Below, piece after piece: positions 34,103 through 43,122 of a stretch of 64,000 nt of DNA (position 1 is its first letter; every line of letters begins with the position of its first letter). The position numbers and the translations under genes were made by a program. Where the stretch lies: NCBI GenBank assembly GCA_030748455.1, contig JASMLY010000044.1, forward strand, positions 1 through 64,000. Reading direction: 5' to 3'. The DNA comes from Phycisphaerales bacterium (GTDB lineage: Bacteria; Planctomycetota; Phycisphaerae; Phycisphaerales; SM1A02). Under the pieces are notes generated by a model, which saw nothing but the letters and a program-made list of their open reading frames with translations, was not told the origin of the DNA and searched no databases.

Positions 34103-35209
34103 TTATCTATCTTTCGGCGAAAGTGGTCGGATGACTGCGTTCAATTGTTCAGAACCTATCCAAGGATACACTGTCGAACCCTCAAGTTGTATGTGGTTTT
34201 TGATCATCGCGATCACTGCAACATCACCTCCCCGCATGGGACTTGTAGCACTTGAAGTAACAACCCCTATGGCTTTCCCACCTTGATCTGCAGTAGTGTC
34301 CCAAATTTGCGTTCCTGCGATAGGCAGCGCATCTTCTTGCAGTTCTAAACAAACTAATCCTTGTTTTGGTCCACCGAGACTCTCCATTCTTGCAACAACT
34401 TCTTGCCCAAGGTAACACCCCTTGTCAAATCGAACACGGGAATCGCAAGAAGATGTTTCATGGGGCAGGTTCGATGTGTCGTAATCAATTCTAAACATCG
34501 GTATATGCTCTTCAACTCGTACCATGTTCAACGCATACCAACCAATTGGGCGAACTCCTTTCGAGACAAGTTCCATCCATACATGTTCAGCTGAATCTAG
34601 ATGAACGGTCATCGCTATGCCTCCAATACCCAATAAGCCAACGGGTAGTGAAAAACATCCATCACCGAGTGCAACTGCTTGAGGACCAAGCACCCAGAGT
34701 CGGTGTTCTGATTGTGTCACATTTTCGACAACAACATCATCGGCGACGATGTATTTTTCAAAATGTTCAAGTAACGAAGCCACAACTGTTACATCACAAT
34801 CTATGAGTACTCTTGATTCTTGGTGCACAACAAGTACATCAGCAATGATTCTTCCTTTTCTATCTACTACAAAAGCGAGTTTTGATGCCCCAATTTCTAA
34901 ATCGGATACCTGTTGGGTTGTCATTCGTTGCGCAAATGAAAGGCTGTCTGCACCGGTGAGTGAAATTGAACCCCTGCAAGCAGCGTCAAAAACTCCTGCA
35001 CTTTTTCGTATTGCAGCGTATTCAAGTTCTACACTTCCTGTGGTCGCAAGAACTGTACAACCACAATCACCCCATGGTAAAAACTCACAAAGCAACGTCT
35101 CTGTTTGTTGCCCTGTTGCTGCGTTTTCACGTGATCCCACGGTCTCTGGCTGTTCCCATGAAAGTTCATACCGTGAGATACAATCTTGGAGTGGTGATGG
35201 GTTCGTCAT
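34103..35209 (-). CDS. ygfZ: YgfZ/GcvT-fold folate-binding protein
   Basis: A 368-residue protein of the aminomethyltransferase (GcvT-like) fold. The diagnostic YgfZ motif KGCYLGQEVVARME (K-G-C-Y-x-G-Q-E) is present, with its reactive cysteine. In E. coli YgfZ this protein uses tetrahydrofolate and helps maintain iron-sulfur enzymes such as MiaB. Here miaB lies 6 kb away. The N-terminal half has the barrel with FDAACRGSISLTGADSLSFAQRMTTQ, and the C-terminus a small beta-barrel (GLVCLELQEDALPIAGTQIWD). It overlaps the upstream amidotransferase gene by 4 bp and precedes HMG-CoA lyase by 2 bp. Confidence 0.92.
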   Translation of the reverse strand: MTNPSPLQDCISRYELSWEQPETVGSRENAATGQQTETLLCEFLPWGDCGCTVLATTGSVELEYAAIRKSAGVFDAACRGSISLTGADSLSFAQRMTTQQVSDLEIGASKLAFVVDRKGRIIADVLVVHQESRVLIDCDVTVVASLLEHFEKYIVADDVVVENVTQSEHRLWVLGPQAVALGDGCFSLPVGLLGIGGIAMTVHLDSAEHVWMELVSKGVRPIGWYALNMVRVEEHIPMFRIDYDTSNLPHETSSCDSRVRFDKGCYLGQEVVARMESLGGPKQGLVCLELQEDALPIAGTQIWDTTADQGGKAIGVVTSSATSPMRGGDVAVIAMIKNHIQLEGSTVYPWIGSEQLNAVIRPLSPKDR

Positions 35210-35841
35210 TGTCTAGCAGCCTTACAAAATTGATCGAACAGTCCCTGCCCAAGTTGATATGCTTCCGTTCTCTCGGGATGCCACTGCACACCAACGTACC
35301 AGTGATGGTTTGGGTCTCGAATCGCTTCAATGATTCCATCCTCTGCTTGGGCAACTACCACCAGAGAACCTGAATCATTCATTGCTTGGTGGTGGGATGA
35401 GTGTACAACACCCTCTCCGAACTCGCCCTGAATTGCGTGCGTTCCGCTTGTATGTCGCTTGGAAAGGGAAGGTGGAAGATCTTGTGTAAGGGTTCCTTCC
35501 CCGAGCAATCCCATCCATTGCATGCCTAGGCAAATACCAAAGACGGGCTTGTTTGGAGCGTGTGTGAGTTTGCCAAGTAATGTTGTCTCGAACTCTTGTC
35601 GGATCGGGTTGCAGAGTGTGGCCTTTGGATGTGTCTCAATTCCCCACTGTTCCATGCGTGGATCATCGCCACCTGTAAAAATGAACCCATCACATAGATC
35701 GATGTATCGATCCTCTTCTCCTAGGATTGGTGGTAAAACCACGGGGATACCACCAGCCTTTGCCACGTAGAGCCCATAATTCGTACGTACGCGGTATCGA
35801 TGATCAGAAATATCTGCAGTAATACCTATGATTGGCCTCAT
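35206..35841 (-). CDS. Class I glutamine amidotransferase-like hydrolase (peptidase C26, PuuD-like)
   Basis: A 211-residue single-domain protein with the GATase fold. The nucleophile elbow is FGICLGMQ (C104), and the His-Glu pair is in GVQWHPERTE near the end. The opening PIIGITADISDHRYRVRTNYGLYVAKAGGIPVVLPP is typical of gamma-glutamyl-GABA hydrolase relatives. It would remove gamma-linked glutamate from amides; the natural substrate is not known here. A long hairpin lies 6 bases before the start codon. It heads a three-gene unit with ygfZ and mvaB. Confidence 0.9.
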   Translation of the reverse strand: MRPIIGITADISDHRYRVRTNYGLYVAKAGGIPVVLPPILGEEDRYIDLCDGFIFTGGDDPRMEQWGIETHPKATLCNPIRQEFETTLLGKLTHAPNKPVFGICLGMQWMGLLGEGTLTQDLPPSLSKRHTSGTHAIQGEFGEGVVHSSHHQAMNDSGSLVVVAQAEDGIIEAIRDPNHHWYVGVQWHPERTEAYQLGQGLFDQFCKAARQ

Positions 35842-35847
35842 ACAAGT

Positions 35848-35876
35848 GCGTAGGATACCTTCGAGGTGCCCTACGC
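35848..35876. promoter_or_regulatory. Hairpin abutting the C26 hydrolase start
   Basis: GCGTAGG (35848-35854) pairs with CCTACGC (35870-35876), and inside it ACCT (35857-35860) with AGGT (35864-35867). On the minus strand the hairpin ends 6 bases before the ATG of the hydrolase and includes the only AAGG-type Shine-Dalgarno candidate, so it could limit its translation. On the plus strand it lies far upstream of rpsR. Confidence 0.4.
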
Positions 35877-35920
35877 GTTGCTACTAAGATCGAGATCGGT
35901 TATGATTTGTGATTCTCGTC

Positions 35921-35950
35921 GCCCCATCCACGTGCGTTGGGGCTGCCTTT
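35921..35950 (+). promoter_or_regulatory. Hairpin followed by T-run in the rpsR leader
   Basis: GCCCCA (35921-35926) pairs with TGGGGC (35938-35943) and is soon followed by five T residues (35948 on). It lies 58 bp before the rpsR start. It could be an attenuator or a ribosomal-protein binding hairpin for autogenous control of rpsR; this is inferred from position only. Confidence 0.4.
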
Positions 35951-36000
35951 TTCTGAACCCAGATGGTGGTTTAGGTACCCAAGACGAAAGGATCTCTTTT

Positions 36001-36240
36001 ATGAGTACTGATTACGGAAACAGAAGTCGTTCAAAAACCTATCTCAAAACTGATAATACGGGCAAAAAGTACATCGACTACAAGTCGGTTGAAGATTTGC
36101 GTCGTTTGATGACTCCAAATGGAAAAATTTATTCCCGAAAACGACTCAATGCAAGCGCAAAGCAGCAACGAATGATCGCACAAGCAATCAAACGCGCGCG
36201 TTTTATGGCATTGCTCCCCTTTACTTCCGGTACGCTGTAA
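36001..36240 (+). CDS. rpsR: 30S ribosomal protein S18, zinc-less form
   Basis: A 79-residue basic protein with the S18 core KKYIDYKSVEDLRRLM, GKIYSRKRLNASAKQQRMIAQAIKRAR and the end MALLPF. S18 binds S6 on the platform of the small subunit. The start at 36001 (MSTDYGNRS) is chosen from homologue length; the open frame upstream encodes the leader. There is no cysteine, so it lacks the metal-binding pair found in some S18 proteins. It stands alone: neither rpsF, ssb nor rplI, its common partners, is next to it. Confidence 0.95.
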   Translation: MSTDYGNRSRSKTYLKTDNTGKKYIDYKSVEDLRRLMTPNGKIYSRKRLNASAKQQRMIAQAIKRARFMALLPFTSGTL

Positions 36241-36248
36241 GAGAAACC

Positions 36249-37583
36249 CTACTTTCGAATCAGTACTCGTTTGAGGAACGACTTGATTGATTTCCAGATC
36301 AACCGAGATCTCAGCCTCCTCAGTTCTTCGTCATGTGGATCAATCTCTAATCCTTTTCGAACCCACCCCCACGACAAGCGATATTGTTGTGAGGCAAATG
36401 CCCAGAGTGCCAAGTTGTGTATCGAGGCAATACAATCGGGCTGAATCCGAAGTACTTTCCGACTCACTGCTGCACCTTCGTCTCGTTGGTCAGATGCAAA
36501 CAACGCGACAGCCAATAACCGTAGTTGTTTTGGATCGCTCTGTTTTTTAGTAAGTTCGGAGAGAAGTGGAACAGCCATCGCCGGTTCACCAGCTTGTAAA
36601 AGTAGGGTCGCCATTTCGAGTTTCTTCTCAAGCGGTTCATCTTCACGCATGCGGTCTAAGCGCTCTTGAAGGAGTGGACGCGCTGCTTCAGTTCTACCCA
36701 TCGCGAGCAGTGTTTTAGCGAGATATAACGATGCCATAGGGTGTGATGGATCCAATCGCCGTACAAGCCCCCAAGCGATAAACGCCTCTTCCCATCGTTG
36801 ATCTTCCATAGCTATTGCACCTGCTCGTATGTGTGCCTGCACATTTGCGGGTTCTAGCTCAAGGATACGATGCAATTTCATCAGTGCTTCTTGGTTTTGT
36901 CCCGAATCAACCAACAAATCAGCGTGCAGTAAGAGCGCCTGAACATTACCCGGATCTTGCCGTAACTCACGCAGGAGTAACTGCGATGCCTGTCTACTTT
37001 CGCCCTTTGCGATCAAAGCACTTGCTAATCGGATTCGAGCACCGAGTACATTTTGATCAATCTTCATGGCTTCACGTGCGCACCATGCTGCTCGATCCCA
37101 TTGTTCACGAATCAACAAACTTTCGCAAATCGATACCAATACATTCGCACTTGGTTCTGGCAGGGCATCTTGTGCCATGTAAAACGTAGTCTCTGCAAGG
37201 TCGTACTCTTTAGCTGAGGTTCGTGCGTCGATGAGCATCGCCCACGCTGGTTCACATTTTTGGTCGATTGCCAATACATCTTCGAACCAAGAGATTGCAT
37301 CAGTACATCGCTCTAACCGCAAACAGGTGGAACCTGCTGCAAGTTGGGGACCTACTGCATCAGGTAAAAGGCGGGAGGCATGCTCGTAACTCGAAAGTGC
37401 CTCTGCATCACGATCGCACCGTTCAAGCGTTAAGCCTAAATTAAAGTGCCAATCACCCTGATCGGGATCGATATCAAGAGCTTTTCGAAGCTCTGATTCT
37501 GCATCAGACCACCGTCCACGCTCAAAGAAATCAAGCGCATTATCTGCATGTTGCTCTGCGTCCTGCCATTTACTCATGGACAC
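36249..37583 (-). CDS. TPR-repeat protein
   Basis: A 444-residue protein made of about ten tetratricopeptide repeats from start to end (for example ALDFFERGRWSDAESELRKALDIDPDQGDWHFNLGL, DAEALSSYEHASRLLPD, NQEALMKLHRILELEPAN). No signal peptide, membrane segment or enzyme domain is visible. The C-terminus is basic (KSFLKRVLIRK). It probably serves as a cytoplasmic scaffold. Its stop is 8 bp from the convergent rpsR stop; the opposite side has a 66-bp gap to the next gene. No partner can be named. Confidence 0.88.
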   Translation of the reverse strand: MSMSKWQDAEQHADNALDFFERGRWSDAESELRKALDIDPDQGDWHFNLGLTLERCDRDAEALSSYEHASRLLPDAVGPQLAAGSTCLRLERCTDAISWFEDVLAIDQKCEPAWAMLIDARTSAKEYDLAETTFYMAQDALPEPSANVLVSICESLLIREQWDRAAWCAREAMKIDQNVLGARIRLASALIAKGESRQASQLLLRELRQDPGNVQALLLHADLLVDSGQNQEALMKLHRILELEPANVQAHIRAGAIAMEDQRWEEAFIAWGLVRRLDPSHPMASLYLAKTLLAMGRTEAARPLLQERLDRMREDEPLEKKLEMATLLLQAGEPAMAVPLLSELTKKQSDPKQLRLLAVALFASDQRDEGAAVSRKVLRIQPDCIASIHNLALWAFASQQYRLSWGWVRKGLEIDPHDEELRRLRSRLIWKSIKSFLKRVLIRK

Positions 37584-37649
37584 ACCATTATACGATCACT
37601 CCGATCTAAAGGGAACATATGTTTCGTAATCTAATACAATAAGAGCACC

Positions 37650-39095
37650 TTGCATTGCTCAGTTCTATTTCTGCCCATTCTCGCTATCCCAATAGCCTTT
37701 CACACTCTAGGCTGTGAGGCTACCCCTCAACAGAAATCCTCCACCGCACTTGGATCCCCAACGGATTTCGTTAAGACAAACAAGCAGGAAGAAGCCGCTG
37801 CGACACAGTTGGATATTGTCGAGGTCTACCAAGAATTGTGGCCACTGATTCCTATCGAACAGCAACATAAAAAGTTACCAAGTTTACTTACAAATGATCT
37901 GCCCGATCTCCGGTCGTTTGGTATCAAGCGAGTCTCTATTTTGAACCGAGATGGTGAAGCTACGGAAGCAGAGCTGCTCTCAATCGTTACCCTTCTTGGC
38001 GATCCGAACCCGAAAGTTCGCGTTGCAGCGGCTGAAATGTTGCCAGAAATTAGCTTGCCACAAGTGCCTGTTACAGTTGCCAGATATCTTGCAAGTGAAA
38101 TGAACGAAGAAGTGGTTTTAGCAGAGATTACCTATTTCATAACCAATCCACATCCCGATGCTGCCCAACCGGTCATTGCTTGGTTGAACTCTCCACTTGT
38201 ACAACAATCTTCCGAAGCACTTGTAGCGATATTCACTGACACTCGGTTGTTTGGTCAAGTTGATGAACTTTGGATTGATGCAGTGAAGCAAGCGCAACAA
38301 ACCTACAGTGAACCAGCACTTCTCACTCTAGAGATCATCGTAGGATCTGACACAAACAGGCAACAGTGCAAAGAGTTACTCGCCCGAGCTTCTGATGCAA
38401 ACCGAAGAGCAGTGGCAACGGGATTCGCAGCGATTGGCGCATGGGAACCCCTCCTGCCCTACAAAAACGACACCGAACTTTCACCATTCCTCATCGATGC
38501 ATTACAAGTTAAAGGTGACCTAGATTCATTCGAAATGCTTCTCACATTAAAAGCAAGCATTGAGACTGGAGTTTGGAGCAACGCGTCTGTTCAGATCCTT
38601 AAAAATCTAGACACACGTTCATTACTCCTAGCAGACAATATGTTGCTCCAAGCAAACGAGACAGAGCTCCGCTTAAACACGTTGTTGGCCATTTGGAAAC
38701 AATCAGAAAATCGTTCACTTGCTGCTCGAATTGCAATTGCAAAAAGAGCAATCCCACTTCTGAACGATGCGGGGAGGTCTGACGAAGCATTACAGATCCT
38801 TGAAGAATATGGCGATTCAATAATCGACGACGAATTACTCACGTTGCAGTTTGATACGGCTATCCTTGCATCGCTGTGGGATTCAGCAGCAGACGTTCGC
38901 CCTGAGCCAGCACCTTGGGTTCAAGCGTGGGTTTCAATGAAAGAAAACGATCCACCTTCCGCGGTTGTATTACGCCAACAAATTTTACAACGATTCGAAA
39001 CTACACTTACAAACGAACAACAAACACTCTTAGGTGTCGAAGAAACATCGGTAGTATCAGAAGAAACCACATCAAAACAAGAAATAATTCCATGA
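37650..39095 (+). CDS. Exported HEAT-like repeat protein (possible lipoprotein)
   Basis: A 481-residue protein that starts with TTG at 37650, with an AAGAG sequence just before. The first 22 residues form a signal peptide ending HTLGC, a possible lipobox with Cys22 as lipid anchor. The body is helical and repeat-like; one unit (LLGDPNPKVRVAAAEMLPEI) is a good HEAT repeat. The C-terminal 25 residues are Thr/Glu-rich. It overlaps fumC by 4 bp (ATGA), so fumC is translated with it. Function is unknown; such proteins often serve as contact surfaces. Confidence 0.78.
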   Translation: MHCSVLFLPILAIPIAFHTLGCEATPQQKSSTALGSPTDFVKTNKQEEAAATQLDIVEVYQELWPLIPIEQQHKKLPSLLTNDLPDLRSFGIKRVSILNRDGEATEAELLSIVTLLGDPNPKVRVAAAEMLPEISLPQVPVTVARYLASEMNEEVVLAEITYFITNPHPDAAQPVIAWLNSPLVQQSSEALVAIFTDTRLFGQVDELWIDAVKQAQQTYSEPALLTLEIIVGSDTNRQQCKELLARASDANRRAVATGFAAIGAWEPLLPYKNDTELSPFLIDALQVKGDLDSFEMLLTLKASIETGVWSNASVQILKNLDTRSLLLADNMLLQANETELRLNTLLAIWKQSENRSLAARIAIAKRAIPLLNDAGRSDEALQILEEYGDSIIDDELLTLQFDTAILASLWDSAADVRPEPAPWVQAWVSMKENDPPSAVVLRQQILQRFETTLTNEQQTLLGVEETSVVSEETTSKQEIIP

Positions 39096-40534
39096 GCAAA
39101 GCAAAGAAGCGCATTCGTATTGAAAAAGATTCAATGGGTGAGATGGAAGTTCCAGCCCACGCATTGTTTGGCGCAACAACCCAACGAGCGGTCTTGAATT
39201 TTCCCGTCTCTCAGCGCCCCCTTCCGACATCCATGATTCGATCGTTCGCACTGTTAAAACGCGCAGCTGCTATCGCCAACCATAAATTGAAGTTACTTGA
39301 TGAAGAGCGGAAAAACTTAATCGTAACTGCATGTGAAGATGTGATTGAAGCACTTGACGATCCAGAGCGATCCGAAGACACGATGGGCCATTTTCCAATC
39401 GATGTATTCCAAACAGGGTCTGGAACTTCGACCAACATGAACATGAACGAGGTGATTTCTAACCTCGCATGCAAATCGGTCGGCGCAAAGATTGGCTCAA
39501 AAGATCCGATTCACCCAAATGATCATGTCAACATGGGACAATCATCGAATGACACATTTCCGACAGCAATGCAACTTGCTGCGTGCATGCAGATCAGAGA
39601 TCAACTGATCCCTGCGCTCAAATCTCTTCATAAGGGTTTAAAAACAAAATCAAAGAAATGGGACAAAATTGTTACCATCGGTCGTACGCACCTGATGGAT
39701 GCTACGCCTGTGCGAATGGGGCAGATCTTTTCTGGGTATGCAGCAGCAATGGAGTACTGTATTCTTCGAGCCGAAAGAGCAATGATGCGGCTTGCAGAAA
39801 ACATGCCCATTGGAGGTACTGCAGTTGGAACAGGTATCAACACACACAATCGATTTTCTACACTCGTGTGCCGAGAACTTTCTAAAAATGCACGAGTGAA
39901 ATTTGCTGAAGCAGAAAACCATTTTGAAGCACAAGCAACTCGTGACTGCGTTGTTGAAGCACATGGTGAATTGAAAACAATTGCAACGAGCATCTCCAAA
40001 ATTTCGAACGATCTTCGCTTGTTAGGATCCGGCCCTCGCTGTGGACTGTTTCAACTGATTCACCCCGCAACGCAACCTGGCTCGTCCATCATGCCAGGAA
40101 AAGTGAATCCTGTTATTTGCGAATCTGCAATGCAAGTTTTCTGCCAAGTCGCTGGGAATGATGTAACCATTACAACCGCAGCGAGCGGTGGAATAGGTTC
40201 TATATTTGAACTGAATTTGTGTATGCCTGTCATCGCTGATAATTTGATTGAGTCGATCACCCTTCTTGCAGGTGTATCTACGATTCTTCAGGAAAAATTG
40301 ATCGATGGGCTCGAGGTGAATAGAGAACTTTCTGAAAACCTTGTCGAACGAAGTTTAATGGTAGGTACAGCCCTCGCCCCCGTTATTGGGTACGACACAG
40401 CTGCAAGAATTGCAAAAGAAGCATTCAAAACAGGCGAGACGATCCGAGAAATTGTGATTCGAGAAAATCTTTTAGAAGAGGAAGAGTTGACTGAGCTTCT
40501 TGATTTTTATCAAATGACAGAACCTTCAACCTAA
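39092..40534 (+). CDS. fumC: Class II fumarate hydratase
   Basis: Converts fumarate to malate in the citric acid cycle, without an iron-sulfur cluster. The 480-residue protein has the full set of superfamily signatures: QTGSGTSTNMNMNEVI, HPNDHVNMGQSSNDTFPTAM, GRTHLMDATPVRMGQ, and GSSIMPGKVNPVICE with the catalytic serine loop. The opening KDSMGEMEVPAHALFGATTQRA fits FumC and not aspartase or argininosuccinate lyase. The ATG overlaps the stop of the HEAT-like gene; an upstream open frame is a shadow of that gene. Confidence 0.95.
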   Translation: MSKAKKRIRIEKDSMGEMEVPAHALFGATTQRAVLNFPVSQRPLPTSMIRSFALLKRAAAIANHKLKLLDEERKNLIVTACEDVIEALDDPERSEDTMGHFPIDVFQTGSGTSTNMNMNEVISNLACKSVGAKIGSKDPIHPNDHVNMGQSSNDTFPTAMQLAACMQIRDQLIPALKSLHKGLKTKSKKWDKIVTIGRTHLMDATPVRMGQIFSGYAAAMEYCILRAERAMMRLAENMPIGGTAVGTGINTHNRFSTLVCRELSKNARVKFAEAENHFEAQATRDCVVEAHGELKTIATSISKISNDLRLLGSGPRCGLFQLIHPATQPGSSIMPGKVNPVICESAMQVFCQVAGNDVTITTAASGGIGSIFELNLCMPVIADNLIESITLLAGVSTILQEKLIDGLEVNRELSENLVERSLMVGTALAPVIGYDTAARIAKEAFKTGETIREIVIRENLLEEEELTELLDFYQMTEPST

Positions 40535-40556
40535 TTTTGGCTCTGCTTCTTTGGCA

Positions 40557-40588
40557 ATACGTGGATCTTTTTTACCCACTCCACGTAT
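40557..40588. promoter_or_regulatory. Inverted repeat upstream of the 3-hydroxyacyl-CoA dehydrogenase gene
   Basis: ATACGTGGA (40557-40565) and TCCACGTAT (40580-40588) form a perfect 9-bp inverted repeat with a 14-bp T-rich spacer, ending 14 bp before the ATG at 40603. It could be a paired operator for a fatty-acid regulator or a hairpin that ends fumC transcription; the T-run lies in the loop, so it is a poor intrinsic terminator. Confidence 0.45.
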
Positions 40589-40602
40589 GATGTAGTAGGT
40601 CT

Positions 40603-41826
40603 ATGACAAACGCATCAACCCCAATTGGAGTTATCGGAGCGGGAACGATGGGCTGTGGTATTGCGCAAGCTGCAGCCTCAGCAGGATGGACTGTGTACCT
40701 TTTCGACATTGAGAAGGAGTTACTTGAAGCGGGAATCAAACGCATCAAGGATCGCTACGAGAGACTTGTTCAAAAGAACCGTATAACTTCTGAAGAAGCA
40801 TCGCAGACTCAAAGCCGAATCCTGCCAAAGAGTTCTCTTGCAGAATTCGAACAATGTGATTTAGTCATTGAAGCTGCAACAGAACAATTTGAAACAAAGG
40901 TCAAGATCTTGCAACAGGTTGGCGTTCTTTCTCCCCAAACTGTTATTGCAACAAACACGTCATCACTATCTGTGAGTGAACTTGCAAAACAAACTGATTT
41001 TTCAAAACGCATTGTCGGGTTGCATTTTTTCAATCCAGCACCAACGATGCCTCTCGTTGAAGCGATCCAAGGCGAGTTTGCCACAGACGAAGCACTATCA
41101 AGAGCAACTTTACTCGCTGAATGTTGGGGAAAGACTGTTGTTCGAGTTTCGGATTCTCCCGGTTTTATTGTGAACAGAATTGCCCGCCAATATTACTTAG
41201 AAGCTTGGCGAATCGTTGAAGACAAACTCGCAACTGTCGATGAAGTCGATACAATTATGCAAACGTTTGGTGAGTTTCGCATGGGACCATTTGAATTGAT
41301 GGACATGCTCGGACAAGATGTGAGTTGCGCTACTACAAGGCAGATCTGGCAACGACTCGGAAAGCCTTCTCGGCTTGCTCCATGCCCGATGCAAGAGGCT
41401 CTTGTTGCAAAAGGTCATGTAGGGAAATCGTCTGGTTGCGGCGCGTACGCGCACGATGACCAGAATAATGTTTCCCCCGCAATCATCACAGAACGTATAC
41501 CATTGGAGATCCATGATGCACTGCGATCAGCACTGTGTGATTTTTGCCTAGAAGCAACTCCAATTGGAGGAAACATCCTTGAACAATATGTGTTTGCAAG
41601 AATCCTTGCGAGCATCATGAACGAAGCGATGTGGGCACAAACAGAGGAAATCGCTTCTCCAGAAGACATCGATACCGCGATGAAACTCGGTACAAATTAC
41701 CCTAGTGGTCCTCTTGAATGGGCGAAACGAATTGGCGAAGACCGAGTACGTACTGTTCTCACCGAACTGAATGCAACTGTCAGTGATGACCGGTTCATTG
41801 CCCCTCCTCGCCCAGTCACCATCTAA
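40603..41826 (+). CDS. 3-hydroxyacyl-CoA dehydrogenase (PaaH/Hbd type)
   Basis: Oxidises 3-hydroxyacyl-CoA to the 3-keto form with NAD. The 407-residue protein starts with the Rossmann loop GVIGAGTMGCGIA, then has VIEAATEQFETK, ATNTSSLSVSELA, the catalytic histidine region GLHFFNPAP and SDSPGFIVNRIARQY. After the normal 280-residue enzyme there is a second copy of the C-terminal helical domain (about residues 295-400, with LARILASIMNEA-like helices), as in PaaH-type proteins. It is followed 87 bp later by a thiolase on the same strand, the next enzyme in the pathway. Confidence 0.93.
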   Translation: MTNASTPIGVIGAGTMGCGIAQAAASAGWTVYLFDIEKELLEAGIKRIKDRYERLVQKNRITSEEASQTQSRILPKSSLAEFEQCDLVIEAATEQFETKVKILQQVGVLSPQTVIATNTSSLSVSELAKQTDFSKRIVGLHFFNPAPTMPLVEAIQGEFATDEALSRATLLAECWGKTVVRVSDSPGFIVNRIARQYYLEAWRIVEDKLATVDEVDTIMQTFGEFRMGPFELMDMLGQDVSCATTRQIWQRLGKPSRLAPCPMQEALVAKGHVGKSSGCGAYAHDDQNNVSPAIITERIPLEIHDALRSALCDFCLEATPIGGNILEQYVFARILASIMNEAMWAQTEEIASPEDIDTAMKLGTNYPSGPLEWAKRIGEDRVRTVLTELNATVSDDRFIAPPRPVTI

Positions 41827-41913
41827 TCACACGTATTGCCGTACTCCTATCTTTTGGCAACGAGTCTCGGTGCCCAAGCACCCTATCGAGCACCAACAGG
41901 TACAATTGCTCGT

Positions 41914-43122
41914 ATGAGCAAACGAAGAGCAGCAATTGTTTCAGCAGTGAGAACACCAATTGGGAAATTTGGTGGAGGTTTAAGTTCGATACGCCCAGAT
42001 GATCTTGCAGCAGCCACCATTGCTCAAGCGGTCGAACGGTCAGGCATCGACCCCACCACTATTGATGACGTGTATCTCGGAGCGACCAATCAAGCAGGGG
42101 AAGACAACCGAAATGTCGCAAGAATGGCAAGCTTGCTCGCTGGGCTTCCGATCACCGTACCCGGAGCTACAGTGAACCGCCTCTGTGCATCGGGGCTTGA
42201 GGCGATCAATATCGCTGCACGTATGATTGAAGCAAATTGTGGAGATGTTTTCATCGCCGGTGGTGTCGAATCCATGAGCCGTGCACCCTACGTCATGAGC
42301 AAAGGCGCCACTGCGTTTGATAGATCGTGTGAGTTATTCGATACAACCATCGGATGGCGTTTTACGAACCCTGCGTTAGCAAAACAGTATCCCCCAATCT
42401 CTATGGGACAAACCGCAGAAAATGTAGCGAAGGAATTTTCAATTTCTCGTGCACAACAAGATGCGTTTGCTTTTGAAAGCCAACAGAGATGGAAAGCTGC
42501 AAACGATGCACAGACGTGGAAGGATGAGATCATTCCAATACACGTACCTCAGAGAAAGGGTGAACCAATCGTTGTCGACACGGATGAACACCCACGACCA
42601 ACAGTAACCTTAGAAAAACTTTCTACGCTCCGACCAGCATTTTCAAAAGAACCTGACGCAACGGTTACTGCGGGAAACAGCAGTGGAATTAATGATGGCG
42701 CAGCTGCGATCGTACTCGTCGAAGAACGATTGGCAAAGTCACAAAACCTTCCAATTCTTGGGTTTGTCGGTGCCTCAGCCTCGGCGGGTGTTGACCCAAA
42801 AGTCATGGGGATTGGTCCAGTGCATGCAACGAATACCCTACTCAAACGAGCGAATCTCAAAATTGATGACTTCGATCTTGTAGAGTTAAACGAAGCTTTT
42901 GCTGCGCAATCTCTTGCCTGCATCAAAGCACTCTCTTTAAACTCGAACATTGTCAATGTCAATGGGGGTGCAATTGCCATGGGGCACCCGCTGGGCTGTT
43001 CAGGTGCAAGAATCGCCGTTACACTCATCCATGAGCTCCATAGAAGAAAAGGAACAAGAGGGCTCGCTTCGTTGTGTGTCGGAGTTGGGCAAGGACTTTC
43101 AACAATAATTGAAAGAACCTAG
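41914..43122 (+). CDS. Thiolase (acetyl-CoA acyltransferase)
   Basis: Cleaves 3-ketoacyl-CoA with CoA, or condenses acetyl-CoA in reverse. The 402-residue protein has VSAVRTPIGKFGGGL, the acylated cysteine in NRLCASGLEAI, GGVESMSRAP, NSSGINDGAAAIVL, NEAFAAQ, GGAIAMGHPLGCSGAR and the second catalytic cysteine in CVGVGQG. The ATG at 41914 is chosen for its match to family N-termini. With the dehydrogenase before it and the PaaY-like protein after it, this could be a beta-oxidation or aromatic-degradation fragment; the exact chain length is unclear. Confidence 0.95.
   Translation: MSKRRAAIVSAVRTPIGKFGGGLSSIRPDDLAAATIAQAVERSGIDPTTIDDVYLGATNQAGEDNRNVARMASLLAGLPITVPGATVNRLCASGLEAINIAARMIEANCGDVFIAGGVESMSRAPYVMSKGATAFDRSCELFDTTIGWRFTNPALAKQYPPISMGQTAENVAKEFSISRAQQDAFAFESQQRWKAANDAQTWKDEIIPIHVPQRKGEPIVVDTDEHPRPTVTLEKLSTLRPAFSKEPDATVTAGNSSGINDGAAAIVLVEERLAKSQNLPILGFVGASASAGVDPKVMGIGPVHATNTLLKRANLKIDDFDLVELNEAFAAQSLACIKALSLNSNIVNVNGGAIAMGHPLGCSGARIAVTLIHELHRRKGTRGLASLCVGVGQGLSTIIERT

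Noticed and set aside
38915..39091. N-terminal extension of fumarase
   Set aside because: It lies entirely within the coding frame of the HEAT-like gene and is Arg/Asn-rich shadow sequence; the ATG at 39092 fits the family.
41836..41913. Longer N-terminus of the thiolase
   Set aside because: The added residues have no thiolase similarity and the ATG at 41914 gives the normal VSAVRTPIG opening.
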